Counted from the stretch's first letter, positions 23,471-34,512 are shown. The stretch: DNA of 64,000 bases from Megamerina dolium (GCA_963854835.1 OY978530.1:40714251-40778250), one strand, 5' to 3'. Notes: generated from the sequence alone by a model not told the origin. Translations and numbers: made by a program.

Positions 23471-24450
23471 TATCTTTTTGCACGCTGCTTGATATAGGGG
23501 ACACTTCCTACTGCCGATTTGGTGACCCGCATCCTTCCCGTTGATTTTGCATGCTCCACAGAATGGCTTTTTATCGCATGTCTTTGCGAAGTGACCCTTT
23601 TCCCCACATTTGATGCAACTTTGGCTCCTATCTTCTGTGCTGCTGCACGCCCTCGCCACATGCCCATATTCTAGACACCTGAAACACTTCTTTAGGTTCG
23701 GTTTTTCCCTTATTCGGCACACCACCCATCCAATTTTGATCTTCCGAGCATCAAGAAGTTGTCTTGCGTTCAACGCCGGAAGGCTTACCACCGCAGTCTG
23801 CGTACCTGCATATGCCTCCCTGATGTTTTTGATCGCTCTTTCGTCGAAGAAGCTTAACTCCTTTATTTGCGATCGTATCGCCTCGACAATATCCTCCTTG
23901 GTGGTAATTTCATCTAGATCTCGGATCTCCAACGATACCTCATGGGTTAGCGCCCGAGCATCATTCTTTTTCACAGTTTTAAGTATGTCACTGAATGACA
24001 TATTTCCAGCACGTGCAATGATTATCGCGTCTGGTCTCGGAGGCGGTGTATAGGTCGCCTTCTTCTTAGGGTTCTGCATTTTGCGTTTGACCTGCGCCCA
24101 GCTCTCTGTTTTCTTTTATCTTTGGCAGGACTATTGCCTCCATCGCTCTTGCTCGTGTTATCCGTCGGCTTTTGCACTTCCTCGTGAGTGGCTCTGTTCC
24201 TCTTGGGTGGTGTTTTCCGTGTCAGCTGCTCGTCCTTGCGAGCAGCTGACACGTGCACCAGTGTTGGTGCACGCTTATAAGGGTCAACTTCGACAGTTTT
24301 GCCATCTTCACTCGGTATCGGTGTCTTCTTGGGCGGCTCAGCTCCAGGTATCTTGCTACCACCATCGCAAGGACTTTGAGTACCACTGCTCATGGTGATG
24401 CCATCTATATTGCTGCTATTGTTTTTGTTGTTTCTCAATTTGTTCTCCAT
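23468..24450 (-). pseudogene. R1-type ORF1 (gag-like) with zinc knuckles, one frameshift
   Basis: Two overlapping frames make one ORF1. 24,450-24,022 starts 'MENKLRNNKNNSSNIDGITM' and is Lys/Pro/Ser-rich and disordered. 24,079-23,468 carries the conserved part 'NMSFSDILKTVKKNDA', 'LDARKIKIGWVVCRIRE' and then three CCHC-type knuckles: 'CFRCLEYGHVARAC', 'CIKCGEKGHFAKTC' and 'CGACKINGKDAGHQIGSRKC'. A one-base difference near 24,090 separates the frames. The knuckles bind element RNA. Two perfect hairpins lie in the N-terminal part (24,221-24,250 and 24,252-24,273). Confidence 0.85.
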
Positions 24451-24995
24451 TTACTTTCTGTACCAGCGCATCGTGTGTAGGGGGGCGGGCCGAAATAGAC
24501 AGGAGCGGGTATACCCTCGGGGACAATGCCCCTACCCCAGTTCCCTGAGGCCTGTCCTTCGCTTTACCGGTTCCTTAAAACAAGCTCACATCACCCTCAT
24601 CCTCCCAACCGCAGAGAAAGCTGTTGAGGTTCTGAACTACTCCCAGTGCGCCGCGGAGTATACCGGTCGATTTAACAGCCGCACCTAACATGGTGTACAG
24701 ACGCTGACCAGGAAGCCGTCCAACATGGAAACCGTCCCGCCTGGGTTTTTTTATACACATAATTCAAAGAGGCGGTGTCGGCTCGCCACTGTCACAGGAA
24801 TTTCTTAGGACTCGCTGGCTTTTATACCGCCTCCTCCATTCCTGCCGCTCATCGTCGGGGATTGCTTATTCGTTTAAACTTATCTCGCAATTAACCTGCT
24901 ACTACAGGCCGTCCGGCTATCCGCGACCTGCCGACCCCCCGGTAGCTTAGAGCCCAGCTATAGTACCCGATCCCGTAGGATCAGACCGTGCGGGT
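24451..24995 (-). other. R1-type 5' UTR
   Basis: GC-rich leader upstream of ORF1 on the minus strand, in contrast to the AT-rich surroundings. It contains short open frames (for example minus 24,760-24,575) with no recognisable product, and probably the internal promoter. The 5' boundary at about 24,995 is set by the change to GT-rich DNA and by the putative TSD. Confidence 0.55.
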
Positions 24996-26115
<1,120 letters not shown>

Positions 26116-26440
26116 AGTTATGGATTTTTATAAATGTAACAATGTGTAATAGCAAGGACTGCAAATGGAATAGACTTATTACGAATAATGAGTCATACAC
26201 CTGTGTGTGTCACTTACATAGATCTTTATATTTCATTTTCGAAATACTTACACTTCTTTGCCTCCTATTTCCCTAAGAAAAATAATTTACAACTTTTAGA
26301 AATTCATTTTTTATTATTATTAAGTTTTATTAAAAAATTATAATTATAATTATATATAAAATGAATTTATTAATAATATTAGAATATGAACTTAAAAGCA
26401 AATTTTTAAAAATTAGGCATTTATTTTTCTCGCAAAACTC
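26116..26440. other. AT-rich spacer beside piggyBac element 2
   Basis: No coding pattern. It probably contains the outer end of the piggyBac element that follows, but I could not find a TTAA-flanked terminal repeat here. Confidence 0.35.
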
Positions 26441-28800
26441 TCTGTTGCAGAAATGCAACATTGAATTAATAGTGCTACATGAATAAGTTCAACTTAGGAA
26501 ATATGAACATTTTTAAAACAGTTATTTTGCTTATTATAACACAAACTAATTCCACATTTTTCACAGCTTTTTTGCGTATAACCCTTGCAGTCTGGAAATT
26601 TGCACCTCATTCGTTTATCCATCCAAACTGGCCAATGCCTGTATTAGTCCAATCTCACATCTTTCGCAGGAACATTTTGAGCTGGACCTTTCTTCTTTTT
26701 ATTTTGAATGAGACTCTCAACATCATTTCTGCGCTTTGTATGGTTGATTGTCTGATATTTACATAACGTCTCTGCTATAGCTGCTCTGAATTCAGCAGAG
26801 TTGAGGATTTTACTGGTACTACCCTTTTCAGCAATTATTCTTCGGTATAAAAGCCATGAATTACACATAGCAACGTCTAAGAAATTATGAAAAAAATATG
26901 TATATACCAACGTTTACTACGTAGTTTAATTTTGTAGTGTCCCATAACAGAGTCTAAAAGTTCAACACCACCCATATGTCGATTATATTCTGCCACGACA
27001 AAAAGACGTTCAACAGAAACGTATTGTTTTTCCGACTTGTCCCACCTTCTTACTACAGATGTTGGGTACTTTCCTGCAAAATTGAATGCTAGAGTGACGA
27101 TTTTGCTATCTCTCCAAGCGACCACAGCTACGTCAACTCCATTGCAATTACCGACGTATTCTATTGACGTTCCTCGCGGTTCTTTTTTAAAAACTTTCTC
27201 ATCTGGCAGCTTACAGTTGGGAATACGGTTTTTTCTTATAGTTTCTAAAGCCAAAATGCCGCGACTGGACAAGTATTCAATAAGCAGGATCGAGGTGTAG
27301 TAATTATCGAAAAACATCCGGTAGTTCTGATTGATACGTACGTCGCGGGTAAGGCGCACTGCCACATTAGACTCTGGCTTGCCGGCAGCGCATATGTTTT
27401 CCTGTCCACTATACACTTCAAATTTATATCCATATACCACATATAACAAACAGTTTGAATCCCCATTTATGGGGTTTATCTGGTACTGTTTCAACACATT
27501 TCAAGTCTTTGTTGAACACATTTGTTCATCTACAGATAAATGCGCTTCAAATGGAACGTTTTTGAAATTGTGGTTGAGTGTCTCTATCAATGGCTGGATT
27601 TTATACAATCGATCAGAATCAACATGGTCATATGGTAGCATTTTACTATTGTCGTTGAAGTGTAATAATTGTCTAAGTACTTCGAATCATTTCGATGGCA
27701 GTGTCGCTGGTACCGGTGCAAAACTAATGTTCTCAGACCAATACATTTTTACGTTGGCATACGTACTATTGACATGTAATATACGATACCAATAAGTGAC
27801 GTATTTCTTGATTAGTTACATTTACAGGCTTATTAGCATCTTTCTGAACAAAGTATAAATTAGTCTGATCTCTTATCGGGTTGATAATATCCTCAGTAAA
27901 CAGATTCTAAAATACCTCAAATGGAGTATCTAAGCAAAATATCTCTGGAGCTAACTTGTCAGATCCATGAAAACGTATTTGGTCGTCATTTAAGTTCAAT
28001 CTTTTTTATTTCCAAGTGACATTAGTCTTAAGCACACGATAAGACAACCTTGGAGCTGCTTCGGGAATAGTATTAGGTGAAGCAGTCGTCAGATTTGGAT
28101 CCGTTCCAGTACTAATGATTTCAGTATTGATGGATATAGTGGCTAGGGTGCTGGTATATTGAATATCAGTTTCGAAGTCAGGTGGTACCTCTAGGTCCTC
28201 ATCAGAACTTTCTTGTACATTCGACTCGAATTTATACGTCGTATCGGCGACATCGTCTTCATCAGAAAAGTCAAGACCATCCTCACTATTTTCCCATTCT
28301 TCTAGTATATTTTCCAGGTCTTGAGTAGTCAAATTATGCAATGTACGACATTGTGATACTCAAAAAGAAACATTCAAATTCAAAAATAACATTAAAAGAG
28401 TATACCACAACACGCAATGTTGCATATATGCAACAAAACAAAATCAGCCAAAAGAATTAAAAAAAACAGTTTTGCTAAAACAAATGTTACTGATTATTAA
28501 AATACATCCTCTTACCTTTTACTTACACCAATTTCAACTGCTAAATGTCACTATTTCACCAATAAATCAATTATCGTAAAAGAATATTAAGAGCGCGAAA
28601 CTGATTTGTACTTGTTCGTCACTTCAACGCCATAAAAATAAAAATATGTCGACGTAGTGAGCTGGTTCGTTAATTACCCGTTAGAATGCTTTTTTGCGGA
28701 TGTACCACACTGAGTAAAGTCGGCTTATCATAATTTGCTATATTTATACTTTTATTTGATTAGTATGCTGCAGATGTACAACATGGATCCATAAAGGGTT
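26441..28800 (-). mobile_element. piggyBac-type transposon 2, decayed
   Basis: A minus-strand transposase gene flanked by matching palindromic words: GTTGCAGAAATGCAACAT at 26,443-26,460 and, inverted, GTTGCATATATGCAACAT (plus 28,417-28,434; 16 of 18 identical). They lie about 40 bp past the stop codon and 75 bp before the start codon, as expected of subterminal repeats. A possible outer end is ...CCATAAAGGG/TTAA at about 28,786-28,799 (TTAA target). The matching left end was not found. Confidence 0.7.
26496..28341 (-). pseudogene. piggyBac-type transposase 2 (DDE_Tnp_1_7), broken
   Basis: 28,341-28,006 is the acidic N-terminus ('EEWENSEDGLDFSDEDDVAD'). 28,005-27,500 is broken by stops but keeps 'NVTNQEIR' and 'HLSVDEQMC', the first catalytic Asp. 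27,497-26,877 is open and holds 'RMFFDNYYTSILLIEYL' (second Asp) and 'MGGVELLDSVMGHYKIKLRS', where the family has GGVD: the third Asp is Glu here. 26,910-26,644 is the C-terminal helical part. In the following frame, 'CKFPDCKGYTQKSCEKCGI' then 'LCYNKQNNCF' is the cysteine-rich zinc domain that binds the transposon ends. Frame breaks and the Asp-to-Glu change imply loss of function. Confidence 0.85.
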
Positions 28801-29345
28801 AAGGTTATTATAGTATATACTACGGTACTATAAGTAATATTGCATATAATATTCTGAACTTTACTTGATTAAACGTAACTGAATTGGATAAACGTGTTTC
28901 TCGTTTGCGCATCTGACAAATAAAAATTACAAAGAGTTCTTCAAAATAAGTAAAAACAATAAAAATTTACGAAAAAATTATAACCTATTATCTATATTTT
29001 TTGCGCTTCTCTAAAAAGCGTGAAACGCCCCATATTAATGCGGTTGTTTAACCCGCTCGTCATCGAATTAAATCTTGATGATAAAAATACCACCCCATCA
29101 TTCAAGGTTAACATAATTTTATTTCCGTTATAGTGTGTTTTAATTCACACTTTTTTATTTGATAGCCTTGTTCTATCACATGGCAAACAGCGACCATATT
29201 GTATACAACTTGCTTACTGTGCACTTTTGCCTTCTATAGTTGATCATACTCAAAATATTTATTATTATACTAAGTACGTTGGCAGCGAGTTATTATGTAT
29301 GTATCTAACAAATTCAATGTCAAATACACAAATTTTTACGAAAAT
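28801..29345. other. AT-rich region, nothing recognised
   Basis: No ORF of note, no TIR, no SINE. It may be the decayed downstream flank of the capsid-like pseudogene that follows on the minus strand. Confidence 0.35.
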
Positions 29346-30060
29346 TTTGGTCAAACAGTAATAGTTCCGTACTTATCATTTAGTCCAATAAAGGCGTCAA
29401 TAGTTGAACGTCTTAATCGAACATTGGGATAAACTTCAGAATTTAGATGAACTTTTACATCGGTGAGATCGCAATGAACGAATTTTCTAGAGTTCTAAAA
29501 TCCGATTAGCATAAATCGTGATTGTTCACTTTGTACAGCCAATTTAACATTCCATAGATGGTTTGTAGTCTGTGATAGTATTTGATTAAAATGCATATAC
29601 CAACAACGAAATGACATTGGTACAGGAACTCCTCTTCGAATAGTATTATAGATTTTAAATTTAGTTGAGTCTGCTAATTGAATATGTGACACTTTAGATA
29701 TTAAATTAACTATAGTTAACACAATTTTATCATTATCAGCAGCTACAGAGGAGAAGGCTATACCTTTATCAGGTTTTGATCGAAGAAGTATTACTCACGC
29801 TTTGCATTTAATATCACCTTATTATAATCTTCAGCAAATACCAAAAGATGTTTTAAAGGTATGCAAAAATTAAATTATCCATTGGTTCTTTCAATATCAT
29901 CAGAAACACTCCAGCCAGCGTTCATCATCACTGTACTGTGAGAGAGAAGCAAAAGCCTTCATTGTAGTTGCAATCCCTAAATGTCGGGTTCAATCAATTA
30001 CAATGTCATTCATCTCATAACGAATTGCATCGAATAAATGTGATATATCATCGAATACAT
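29346..30060 (-). pseudogene. Polinton/Maverick-type double-jelly-roll capsid protein relic
   Basis: The only long open stretch (29,722-29,495) is a 75-codon piece, but minus-strand similarity in shifting frames continues from about 30,060 to 29,360. Seen in order: an N-terminal 'DAIRYEMNDIVID' stretch (about 30,020), 'CIPLKHLLVFAEDYNKVI' (about 29,850), 'VSHIQLADSTKFKIY', 'TTNHLWNVKLAVQSEQ' and 'HCDLTDVKVHLNSEVYPNV'. Order and wording match the major capsid protein (double jelly roll) of Polinton/Maverick elements, often annotated in insects as a double jelly roll-like protein (family knowledge from memory). Several stops and indels make it dead. The SINE at 30,062 cuts its N-terminus. No Polinton polymerase, integrase, protease or ATPase is seen nearby, so only this fragment remains. 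Confidence 0.72.
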
Positions 30061-30061
30061 A

Positions 30062-30426
30062 GTGGGTGCCATAGCACAGTGGTTAGTGTGTTGGCCTTCT
30101 GATCTGCAGGTCGTGGTTATATCCCCGGCTGATGCATAACAAATTTAATATCGAAAAGATTTTTCTTGCGAACGGTACCCACCTGTCGGCAAGCAATTGG
30201 CAATTCTTCCGACGGTAACAACTTGCCATGAAAAAGCTTCTAAAAGAACTCTGTGACAAAGCTCAGAAAAAGTGATGTCACAAGTGTTCTGCTGTTCGGA
30301 ACCGGCTAAAATAAGTAGGTCCCTTCTAATACTGTCCAAAATTTAACACGCACAAAGTAATGGAAGAGAAGCTCGGTCAATGAGCCCTTCGGGGAATTAA
30401 GTATCACATATTTATTTTTTATTTTT
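30062..30426 (+). mobile_element. tRNA-derived SINE, full length
   Basis: It starts GTGGGTGCCATAGCACAGTG, with A box TAGCACAGTGG. The B-box position reads GGTTATATCCC, a degraded GGTTCAATCCC. The body matches the other copies. The 3' part CCTTCTAATACTGTCC...GAGCCCTTCGGGG ends in CACATATTTATTTTTTATTT. About 365 bp. It is inserted in the capsid pseudogene, and its AT-rich tail was later the insertion site of the Jockey element. Confidence 0.88.
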
Positions 30427-30437
30427 AAGTTTACAGT
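30427..30437. repeat. Jockey target-site duplication, left copy
   Basis: AAGTTTACAGT, repeated at 34,502-34,512 directly after the A-rich tail. An 11-bp duplication is normal for target-primed reverse transcription. Confidence 0.88.
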
Positions 30438-30473
30438 TTACAGCATGACCCAGTAGTTAAAGCAACTAGTGCG

Positions 30474-31712
30474 ATGACTAATAAAGAACCAGTTGCTGTT
30501 CAAACTGGTATTGATCGCTACATTACTGTAGTAAAGCGAAAGAGAAGTCCGCAAAATTCAAAACAAATGAATTCAACTAAAATTCAAAAACAGGACACTG
30601 CCCCTATTAGTTCGGAAAATAGATACGCTCTGCTTTCAGGTGATGAAAGTGACGAAAATATTATCTCCAAGAAAAATTTCAAACCCCCACCCATTTTCTT
30701 GAGAGAACGCAACTCAGATAAGTTGATTTCTAGAATTACAAGTCTTATAGGACCAAAGAATTTCCATGTTGCTCCTATTCGCAAAGGCCAAATTGAGGAA
30801 ACAAAAGTGCAAATCTACAGCGAAACTCATTATCGCAAAGTAATAGCGGAATTTGATGCTGTAAAAAAGAATTACTACACATATCAGCTAAAAAGTAGTA
30901 AGGGCTTAATCGTTGTACTCAAAGGCGTCGAACCCAACGTTGATATTAACGAAATCAAACTTGCCCTCCAGGAAGAAGGGTTTCAAGCCAAAACAGTATT
31001 CAACATTCTCAACAAGAGCAATATACCTCAACCGTTATATCGTATTGAGCTTCAGCCTGAAACAAAACCCCTAAAAAAAGGTGAAGTACACCCCATATAT
31101 AAAATTCGATATTTATTGCATCGCAAAATCACAATCGAAGAACCCCATAAGAGAACTGGACCTCCTCAGTGCAGCAACTGCCAAGAATATGGACATACTA
31201 AGACATATTGTACCCTGCCAGCTGTTTGTGTGATTTGTGGAGATCTCCATAAATCAAACATATGCCCAAAATCTAAAGGCGATGCTAGCATGAAAAAATG
31301 CAGCAATTGTGGAGGTAATCACACCGCAAATTATAGAGGTTGCCCAGTATATACAACCCTAAAGCTAAATTTCTCCGCTAGCAATCAACCTCTAAAACCA
31401 GTTGAGCAAACTCAGATAGCCAACTCAAGTAAGAGACAAAATATTGATGCAACACAATTCTTCTCTGCAATCCCAAACAAGAATCAAACCAATTCATACG
31501 CTAGCGTGTTAAAACAAAACCCACACCAACAAAGCAATGTAAATAATGAGCAGAAACACTCACTGCCCACCCAACAGGCAAGTACCCTTGAACATTTGCT
31601 TCAAACATTGATTCAGAATATGAACCAATTCATGAACTCAATGCAAACAATGATGCAAGAAATGATGAAAAATCAATCGATGTTACTCCAAACATTGCTA
31701 TCCAGACCATGA
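30474..31712 (+). CDS. Jockey ORF1, gag-like nucleic acid-binding protein
   Basis: 412 codons. The N-terminal third is charged and Ser/Asn-rich. A central RRM-like region includes 'YYTYQLKSSKGLIVVLKGVE' and 'IKLALQEEGFQAKTVFNIL', typical of Jockey-clade gag proteins. Three zinc knuckles follow: 'CSNCQEYGHTKTYC' from residue 232, 'CVICGDLHKSNIC', and 'CSNCGGNHTANYRGC' from residue 276. The C-terminus is Gln/Asn/Met-rich with a repeated 'MNQFMNSMQTMMQEMM' stretch, likely a self-association segment. The stop overlaps the ORF2 start in ATGA (31,709-31,712). The role is RNA packaging and chaperone activity in the retrotransposition particle. Confidence 0.92.
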   Translation: MTNKEPVAVQTGIDRYITVVKRKRSPQNSKQMNSTKIQKQDTAPISSENRYALLSGDESDENIISKKNFKPPPIFLRERNSDKLISRITSLIGPKNFHVAPIRKGQIEETKVQIYSETHYRKVIAEFDAVKKNYYTYQLKSSKGLIVVLKGVEPNVDINEIKLALQEEGFQAKTVFNILNKSNIPQPLYRIELQPETKPLKKGEVHPIYKIRYLLHRKITIEEPHKRTGPPQCSNCQEYGHTKTYCTLPAVCVICGDLHKSNICPKSKGDASMKKCSNCGGNHTANYRGCPVYTTLKLNFSASNQPLKPVEQTQIANSSKRQNIDATQFFSAIPNKNQTNSYASVLKQNPHQQSNVNNEQKHSLPTQQASTLEHLLQTLIQNMNQFMNSMQTMMQEMMKNQSMLLQTLLSRP

Positions 31713-34357
31713 GTTGTCTCAAGATATGCCACTGGAACGCCAACGGCTTAAGCCAGCACCGTTTGGAGCTAATTCAATTCCTTGAATCCAGCCAAATCGA
31801 CATAATGATGATATCTGAGACCCATTTCACTGACAAAAATTGCTACCAAATACCATATTACAAACTGTACACCACAAATCATCCGCATGGTAAGGCACGC
31901 GGAGGAACTGCCATATTGATAAAAAGCAGAATAAAACATCATGTTCTTGAAGATTTTAGTAGCGTCTACTTGCAAGCAACATCTATATGTCTGGAAGAAT
32001 ACATCTCTAAGCTAGTAATATCTGCGATATACTGTCCCCCAAGATACAGTATTACCGAACAGCAATATAAAGAATTTTTCTCAACTCTTGGTAGCAAATT
32101 CTTGGTTGCTGGCGATTTCAACGCCAAACACACTCACTGGGGCTCCCGATTAATAACTCCAAAAGGCAAAAGACTATGTTCAATCATCACTAACCACGGC
32201 TACGATGTTATTTCAAATGGTCAACCGACATATTGGCCGACGGACAAGAGGAAAATACCCGATCTCATAGACTTTGGAGTCGCCATAGGTTTGCAGATGG
32301 AAAATATCTCCACAGAGTGTAATTATGATCTATCATCTGACCACTCACCCACGGTAATATCTATAAAATCACCAAACCCCCAAGACAATTGCGTTAGAAA
32401 GAAAATAGACTGGTTAAAATTCAAGAAATATATAAATTCCCATCTTCCTCTGAGTACTGTATTAAGAAATGGACACGATGTAGACTCAGCACTCGAAAAA
32501 TTCAACCAGCTGCTCTCATTAGCTCTCAGCTCGGCCACCTGCACAAAGGTATGCAAGCAATCAAACTATAGCCCATACACACCAGCCGATATTGAATTGC
32601 TAGTAAGACAGAAAAGAAGACTCCGAAGACAATGGCAAGAATTCAGATCACCGAATCTGAAAACACAGCTACAGCACTGCACTCGAAAGTTAAAGCAAGC
32701 TTTAAAAAATAAAAACAACAAAGAGTTAGAAGAGCACATAGCGAAATTAACACCTGGTGAAGCGTCAGACTACTCTTTGTGGAAATCAGCAAAAAAATCA
32801 AATCGGCCAATTCTCACTGATTCCCCCATCCGTTTGAGTGACGGTAATTGGGCTAGAAGCAACTGTGAGAAGGGTTTGGCTTTTGCAAACCACCTAAAAA
32901 GTGTGTTTACACCCAATCCACCCTCTTCACAGTCCTCATTACCAATATTAACTTCTCAACCTTGCTCAATAACGCTCAAAATTAAAAAAAAGGACATATT
33001 CAAAGCAATTTATAAAGATTTAAACCCAAAAAAATCACCTGGTCCAGATAAAATTACCGGTAAAATGATAAAAGAGCTACCTCCGGCTTCAGTAATTCAT
33101 CTGATGCACATTTTCAATGCTATCCTTCGTATTAAACACTATCCCAAATGCTGGAAAACTTCAAAAATTATTATGATAGCAAAACCAGGAAAAGACCCTA
33201 CAAAAGTTGCATCGTACAGACCTATCAGCCTCCTGCCTCTACTCTCTAAAGTATTCGAAAAGCTACTTGTTATGAATATAACTCCATTTATTAATCTCAA
33301 CCAACTGATTCCTCAACATCAGTTTGGATTTAGAAAACAGCACGGCACAATAGAACAAGTCCACCGCATTGTAACTCTGATAAGGAACACTTTTGAAGAA
33401 AAAAAGTATTGCTCAGCTGTCTTTCTTGATATCACTCAAGCTTTCGATAAAGTATGGCACGATGGCCTTATTTACAAACTCAAACTATTACTGCCTGCAA
33501 ATGTCTCCTCATTGCTTAGTAGCTACCTCACGAAAAGACAATTTCTCGTACATCACAAGGATTACACAACAAATCCATTGGATATTCACGCTGGCGTTCC
33601 TCAAGGAAGCGTTTTGGGTCCCTTACTGTATCTCTTATACACTTCAGATATGCCCAACAATAACTATACATTCATATCGACCTTTGCTGATGATACGGCA
33701 ATATTGTGCTCTCGCTCTAACCCCATAGAAGCTACTAAACTCCTGCAGACTCATGTCGATTCTCTCGAAATCTGGCTAGCAAAATGGCGTATAAAAGTCA
33801 ATGAATCAAAGAGCGTACATGTAACCTTCACGCTAAGGCTAGATACATGTCCCCCACTTAAAATTAATGGCCAATCAGTTCCACAATGTTCCTCAACAAA
33901 GTATTTGGGTATTCACCTCGACAGAAGGCTGACATGGAAAAATCACATAGAGGCAAAGAAAACTCAGATCAAGCTTAAAATGAATCAGTTATGGTGGCTG
34001 TTACACAAAAGATCAAAGTTGAATCTTGAATACAAAGTGCTATTATATAAAGCAATCCTGAAACCAATCTGGACTTGTGGTATTCAGTTTTGGGGCACCG
34101 CATCTCCCTCTAATATCGAAAAATTGCAGCGAATACAATCAAAGTGTCTGCGAATTATTGTAAACGCGCCTTGGTATATGAGGAACGTTAACATCCATCG
34201 AGATTTAAATGTATCCACAATTTCTGAGGAAGTTGCAATGTCCTGCAGAAGCTACATTCAAAAATTACACAATCATCCGAATCCCCTTGCTAGGCAATTG
34301 TTGCTGAGCAAGGGGCATCGTCGATTAAAAAGAAAAGACACACTGAATATGCTGTAA
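31709..34357 (+). CDS. Jockey ORF2, endonuclease and reverse transcriptase
   Basis: 882 codons. The APE-type endonuclease spans residues 1-215: 'LKICHWNANGLSQHRLELI', 'MMISETHFTDKN' (Glu), 'VAGDFNAKHTHWGSRL' (Asp/Asn) and 'LSSDHSPTVI' near 210. RT spans about 430-720: 'KKSPGPDKITGKMI' (441), 'SYRPISLLPLLSKVFEKLL', 'QFGFRKQHGTIEQVHRIV', 'VFLDITQAFDKVWHDGL' (motif A, 572), 'AGVPQGSVLGPLLYLLY' (629) and 'STFADDTAIL' (motif C, 658), then 'YLGIHLDRRLTWKNHI'. All catalytic residues are present. ATG at 31,709 overlaps the ORF1 stop (ATGA), so translation probably occurs by termination-reinitiation or leaky coupling. Confidence 0.94.
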   Translation: MSCLKICHWNANGLSQHRLELIQFLESSQIDIMMISETHFTDKNCYQIPYYKLYTTNHPHGKARGGTAILIKSRIKHHVLEDFSSVYLQATSICLEEYISKLVISAIYCPPRYSITEQQYKEFFSTLGSKFLVAGDFNAKHTHWGSRLITPKGKRLCSIITNHGYDVISNGQPTYWPTDKRKIPDLIDFGVAIGLQMENISTECNYDLSSDHSPTVISIKSPNPQDNCVRKKIDWLKFKKYINSHLPLSTVLRNGHDVDSALEKFNQLLSLALSSATCTKVCKQSNYSPYTPADIELLVRQKRRLRRQWQEFRSPNLKTQLQHCTRKLKQALKNKNNKELEEHIAKLTPGEASDYSLWKSAKKSNRPILTDSPIRLSDGNWARSNCEKGLAFANHLKSVFTPNPPSSQSSLPILTSQPCSITLKIKKKDIFKAIYKDLNPKKSPGPDKITGKMIKELPPASVIHLMHIFNAILRIKHYPKCWKTSKIIMIAKPGKDPTKVASYRPISLLPLLSKVFEKLLVMNITPFINLNQLIPQHQFGFRKQHGTIEQVHRIVTLIRNTFEEKKYCSAVFLDITQAFDKVWHDGLIYKLKLLLPANVSSLLSSYLTKRQFLVHHKDYTTNPLDIHAGVPQGSVLGPLLYLLYTSDMPNNNYTFISTFADDTAILCSRSNPIEATKLLQTHVDSLEIWLAKWRIKVNESKSVHVTFTLRLDTCPPLKINGQSVPQCSSTKYLGIHLDRRLTWKNHIEAKKTQIKLKMNQLWWLLHKRSKLNLEYKVLLYKAILKPIWTCGIQFWGTASPSNIEKLQRIQSKCLRIIVNAPWYMRNVNIHRDLNVSTISEEVAMSCRSYIQKLHNHPNPLARQLLLSKGHRRLKRKDTLNML

Positions 34358-34512
34358 AATTGCTACATCTCGCGACTCACCAAATTGTGATGGAACGTAG
34401 GGGATATCACATAGTTTTATTTAGTTTGTAAGATTTGAATACTTATTGTTAGTTTCTTGTATTTAAGAAAGATTCAATAAAAAAAAAAATAAGCTAACAA
34501 AAAGTTTACAGT

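Larger units (their letters stand above)
17456..24995 (-). mobile_element. R1-clade LINE (non-rDNA), split by a hAT element
   Basis: A LINE of about 4.8 kb once the hAT is removed. The 3' end is a poly(A) tail (poly(T) on plus, 17,457-17,486). The 5' UTR (about 24,451-24,995) is GC-rich, unlike its surroundings. ORF1 has zinc knuckles and ORF2 has EN and RT. 'YWWNQEINTLRSECHRARR' between EN and RT is characteristic of the R1 clade. The flanks share TGGTTGGT (17,448-17,455 and 24,996-25,003), a plausible target-site duplication. The flanks are not 28S rDNA, so this is one of the R1-clade families with another target. Two nonsense codons and frameshifts make it inactive. Confidence 0.8.
30438..34501 (+). 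mobile_element. Jockey-clade LINE, apparently intact
   Basis: A 4.06-kb element with 36-bp leader, ORF1, ORF2, a short 3' UTR containing AATAAA near the end and an A-rich tail, flanked by an 11-bp TSD. Both ORFs are open and all catalytic motifs expected of EN and RT are present. Jockey-type elements lack RNase H, as here. The leader is short; I cannot tell whether a few bases of the 5' end were lost. A 5'-truncated copy at 8.84-10.97 kb is very similar, so the family moved recently. Confidence 0.93.

Noticed and set aside
28786..28799. Definite piggyBac terminal repeat CCCTTTATGG at TTAA
   Set aside because: Only one end was found; without its partner it stays a possibility.
30062..30140. 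A tRNA gene
   Set aside because: A and B boxes are those of the SINE head, which recurs with the same body at several sites; no clean cloverleaf with acceptor stem was seen.
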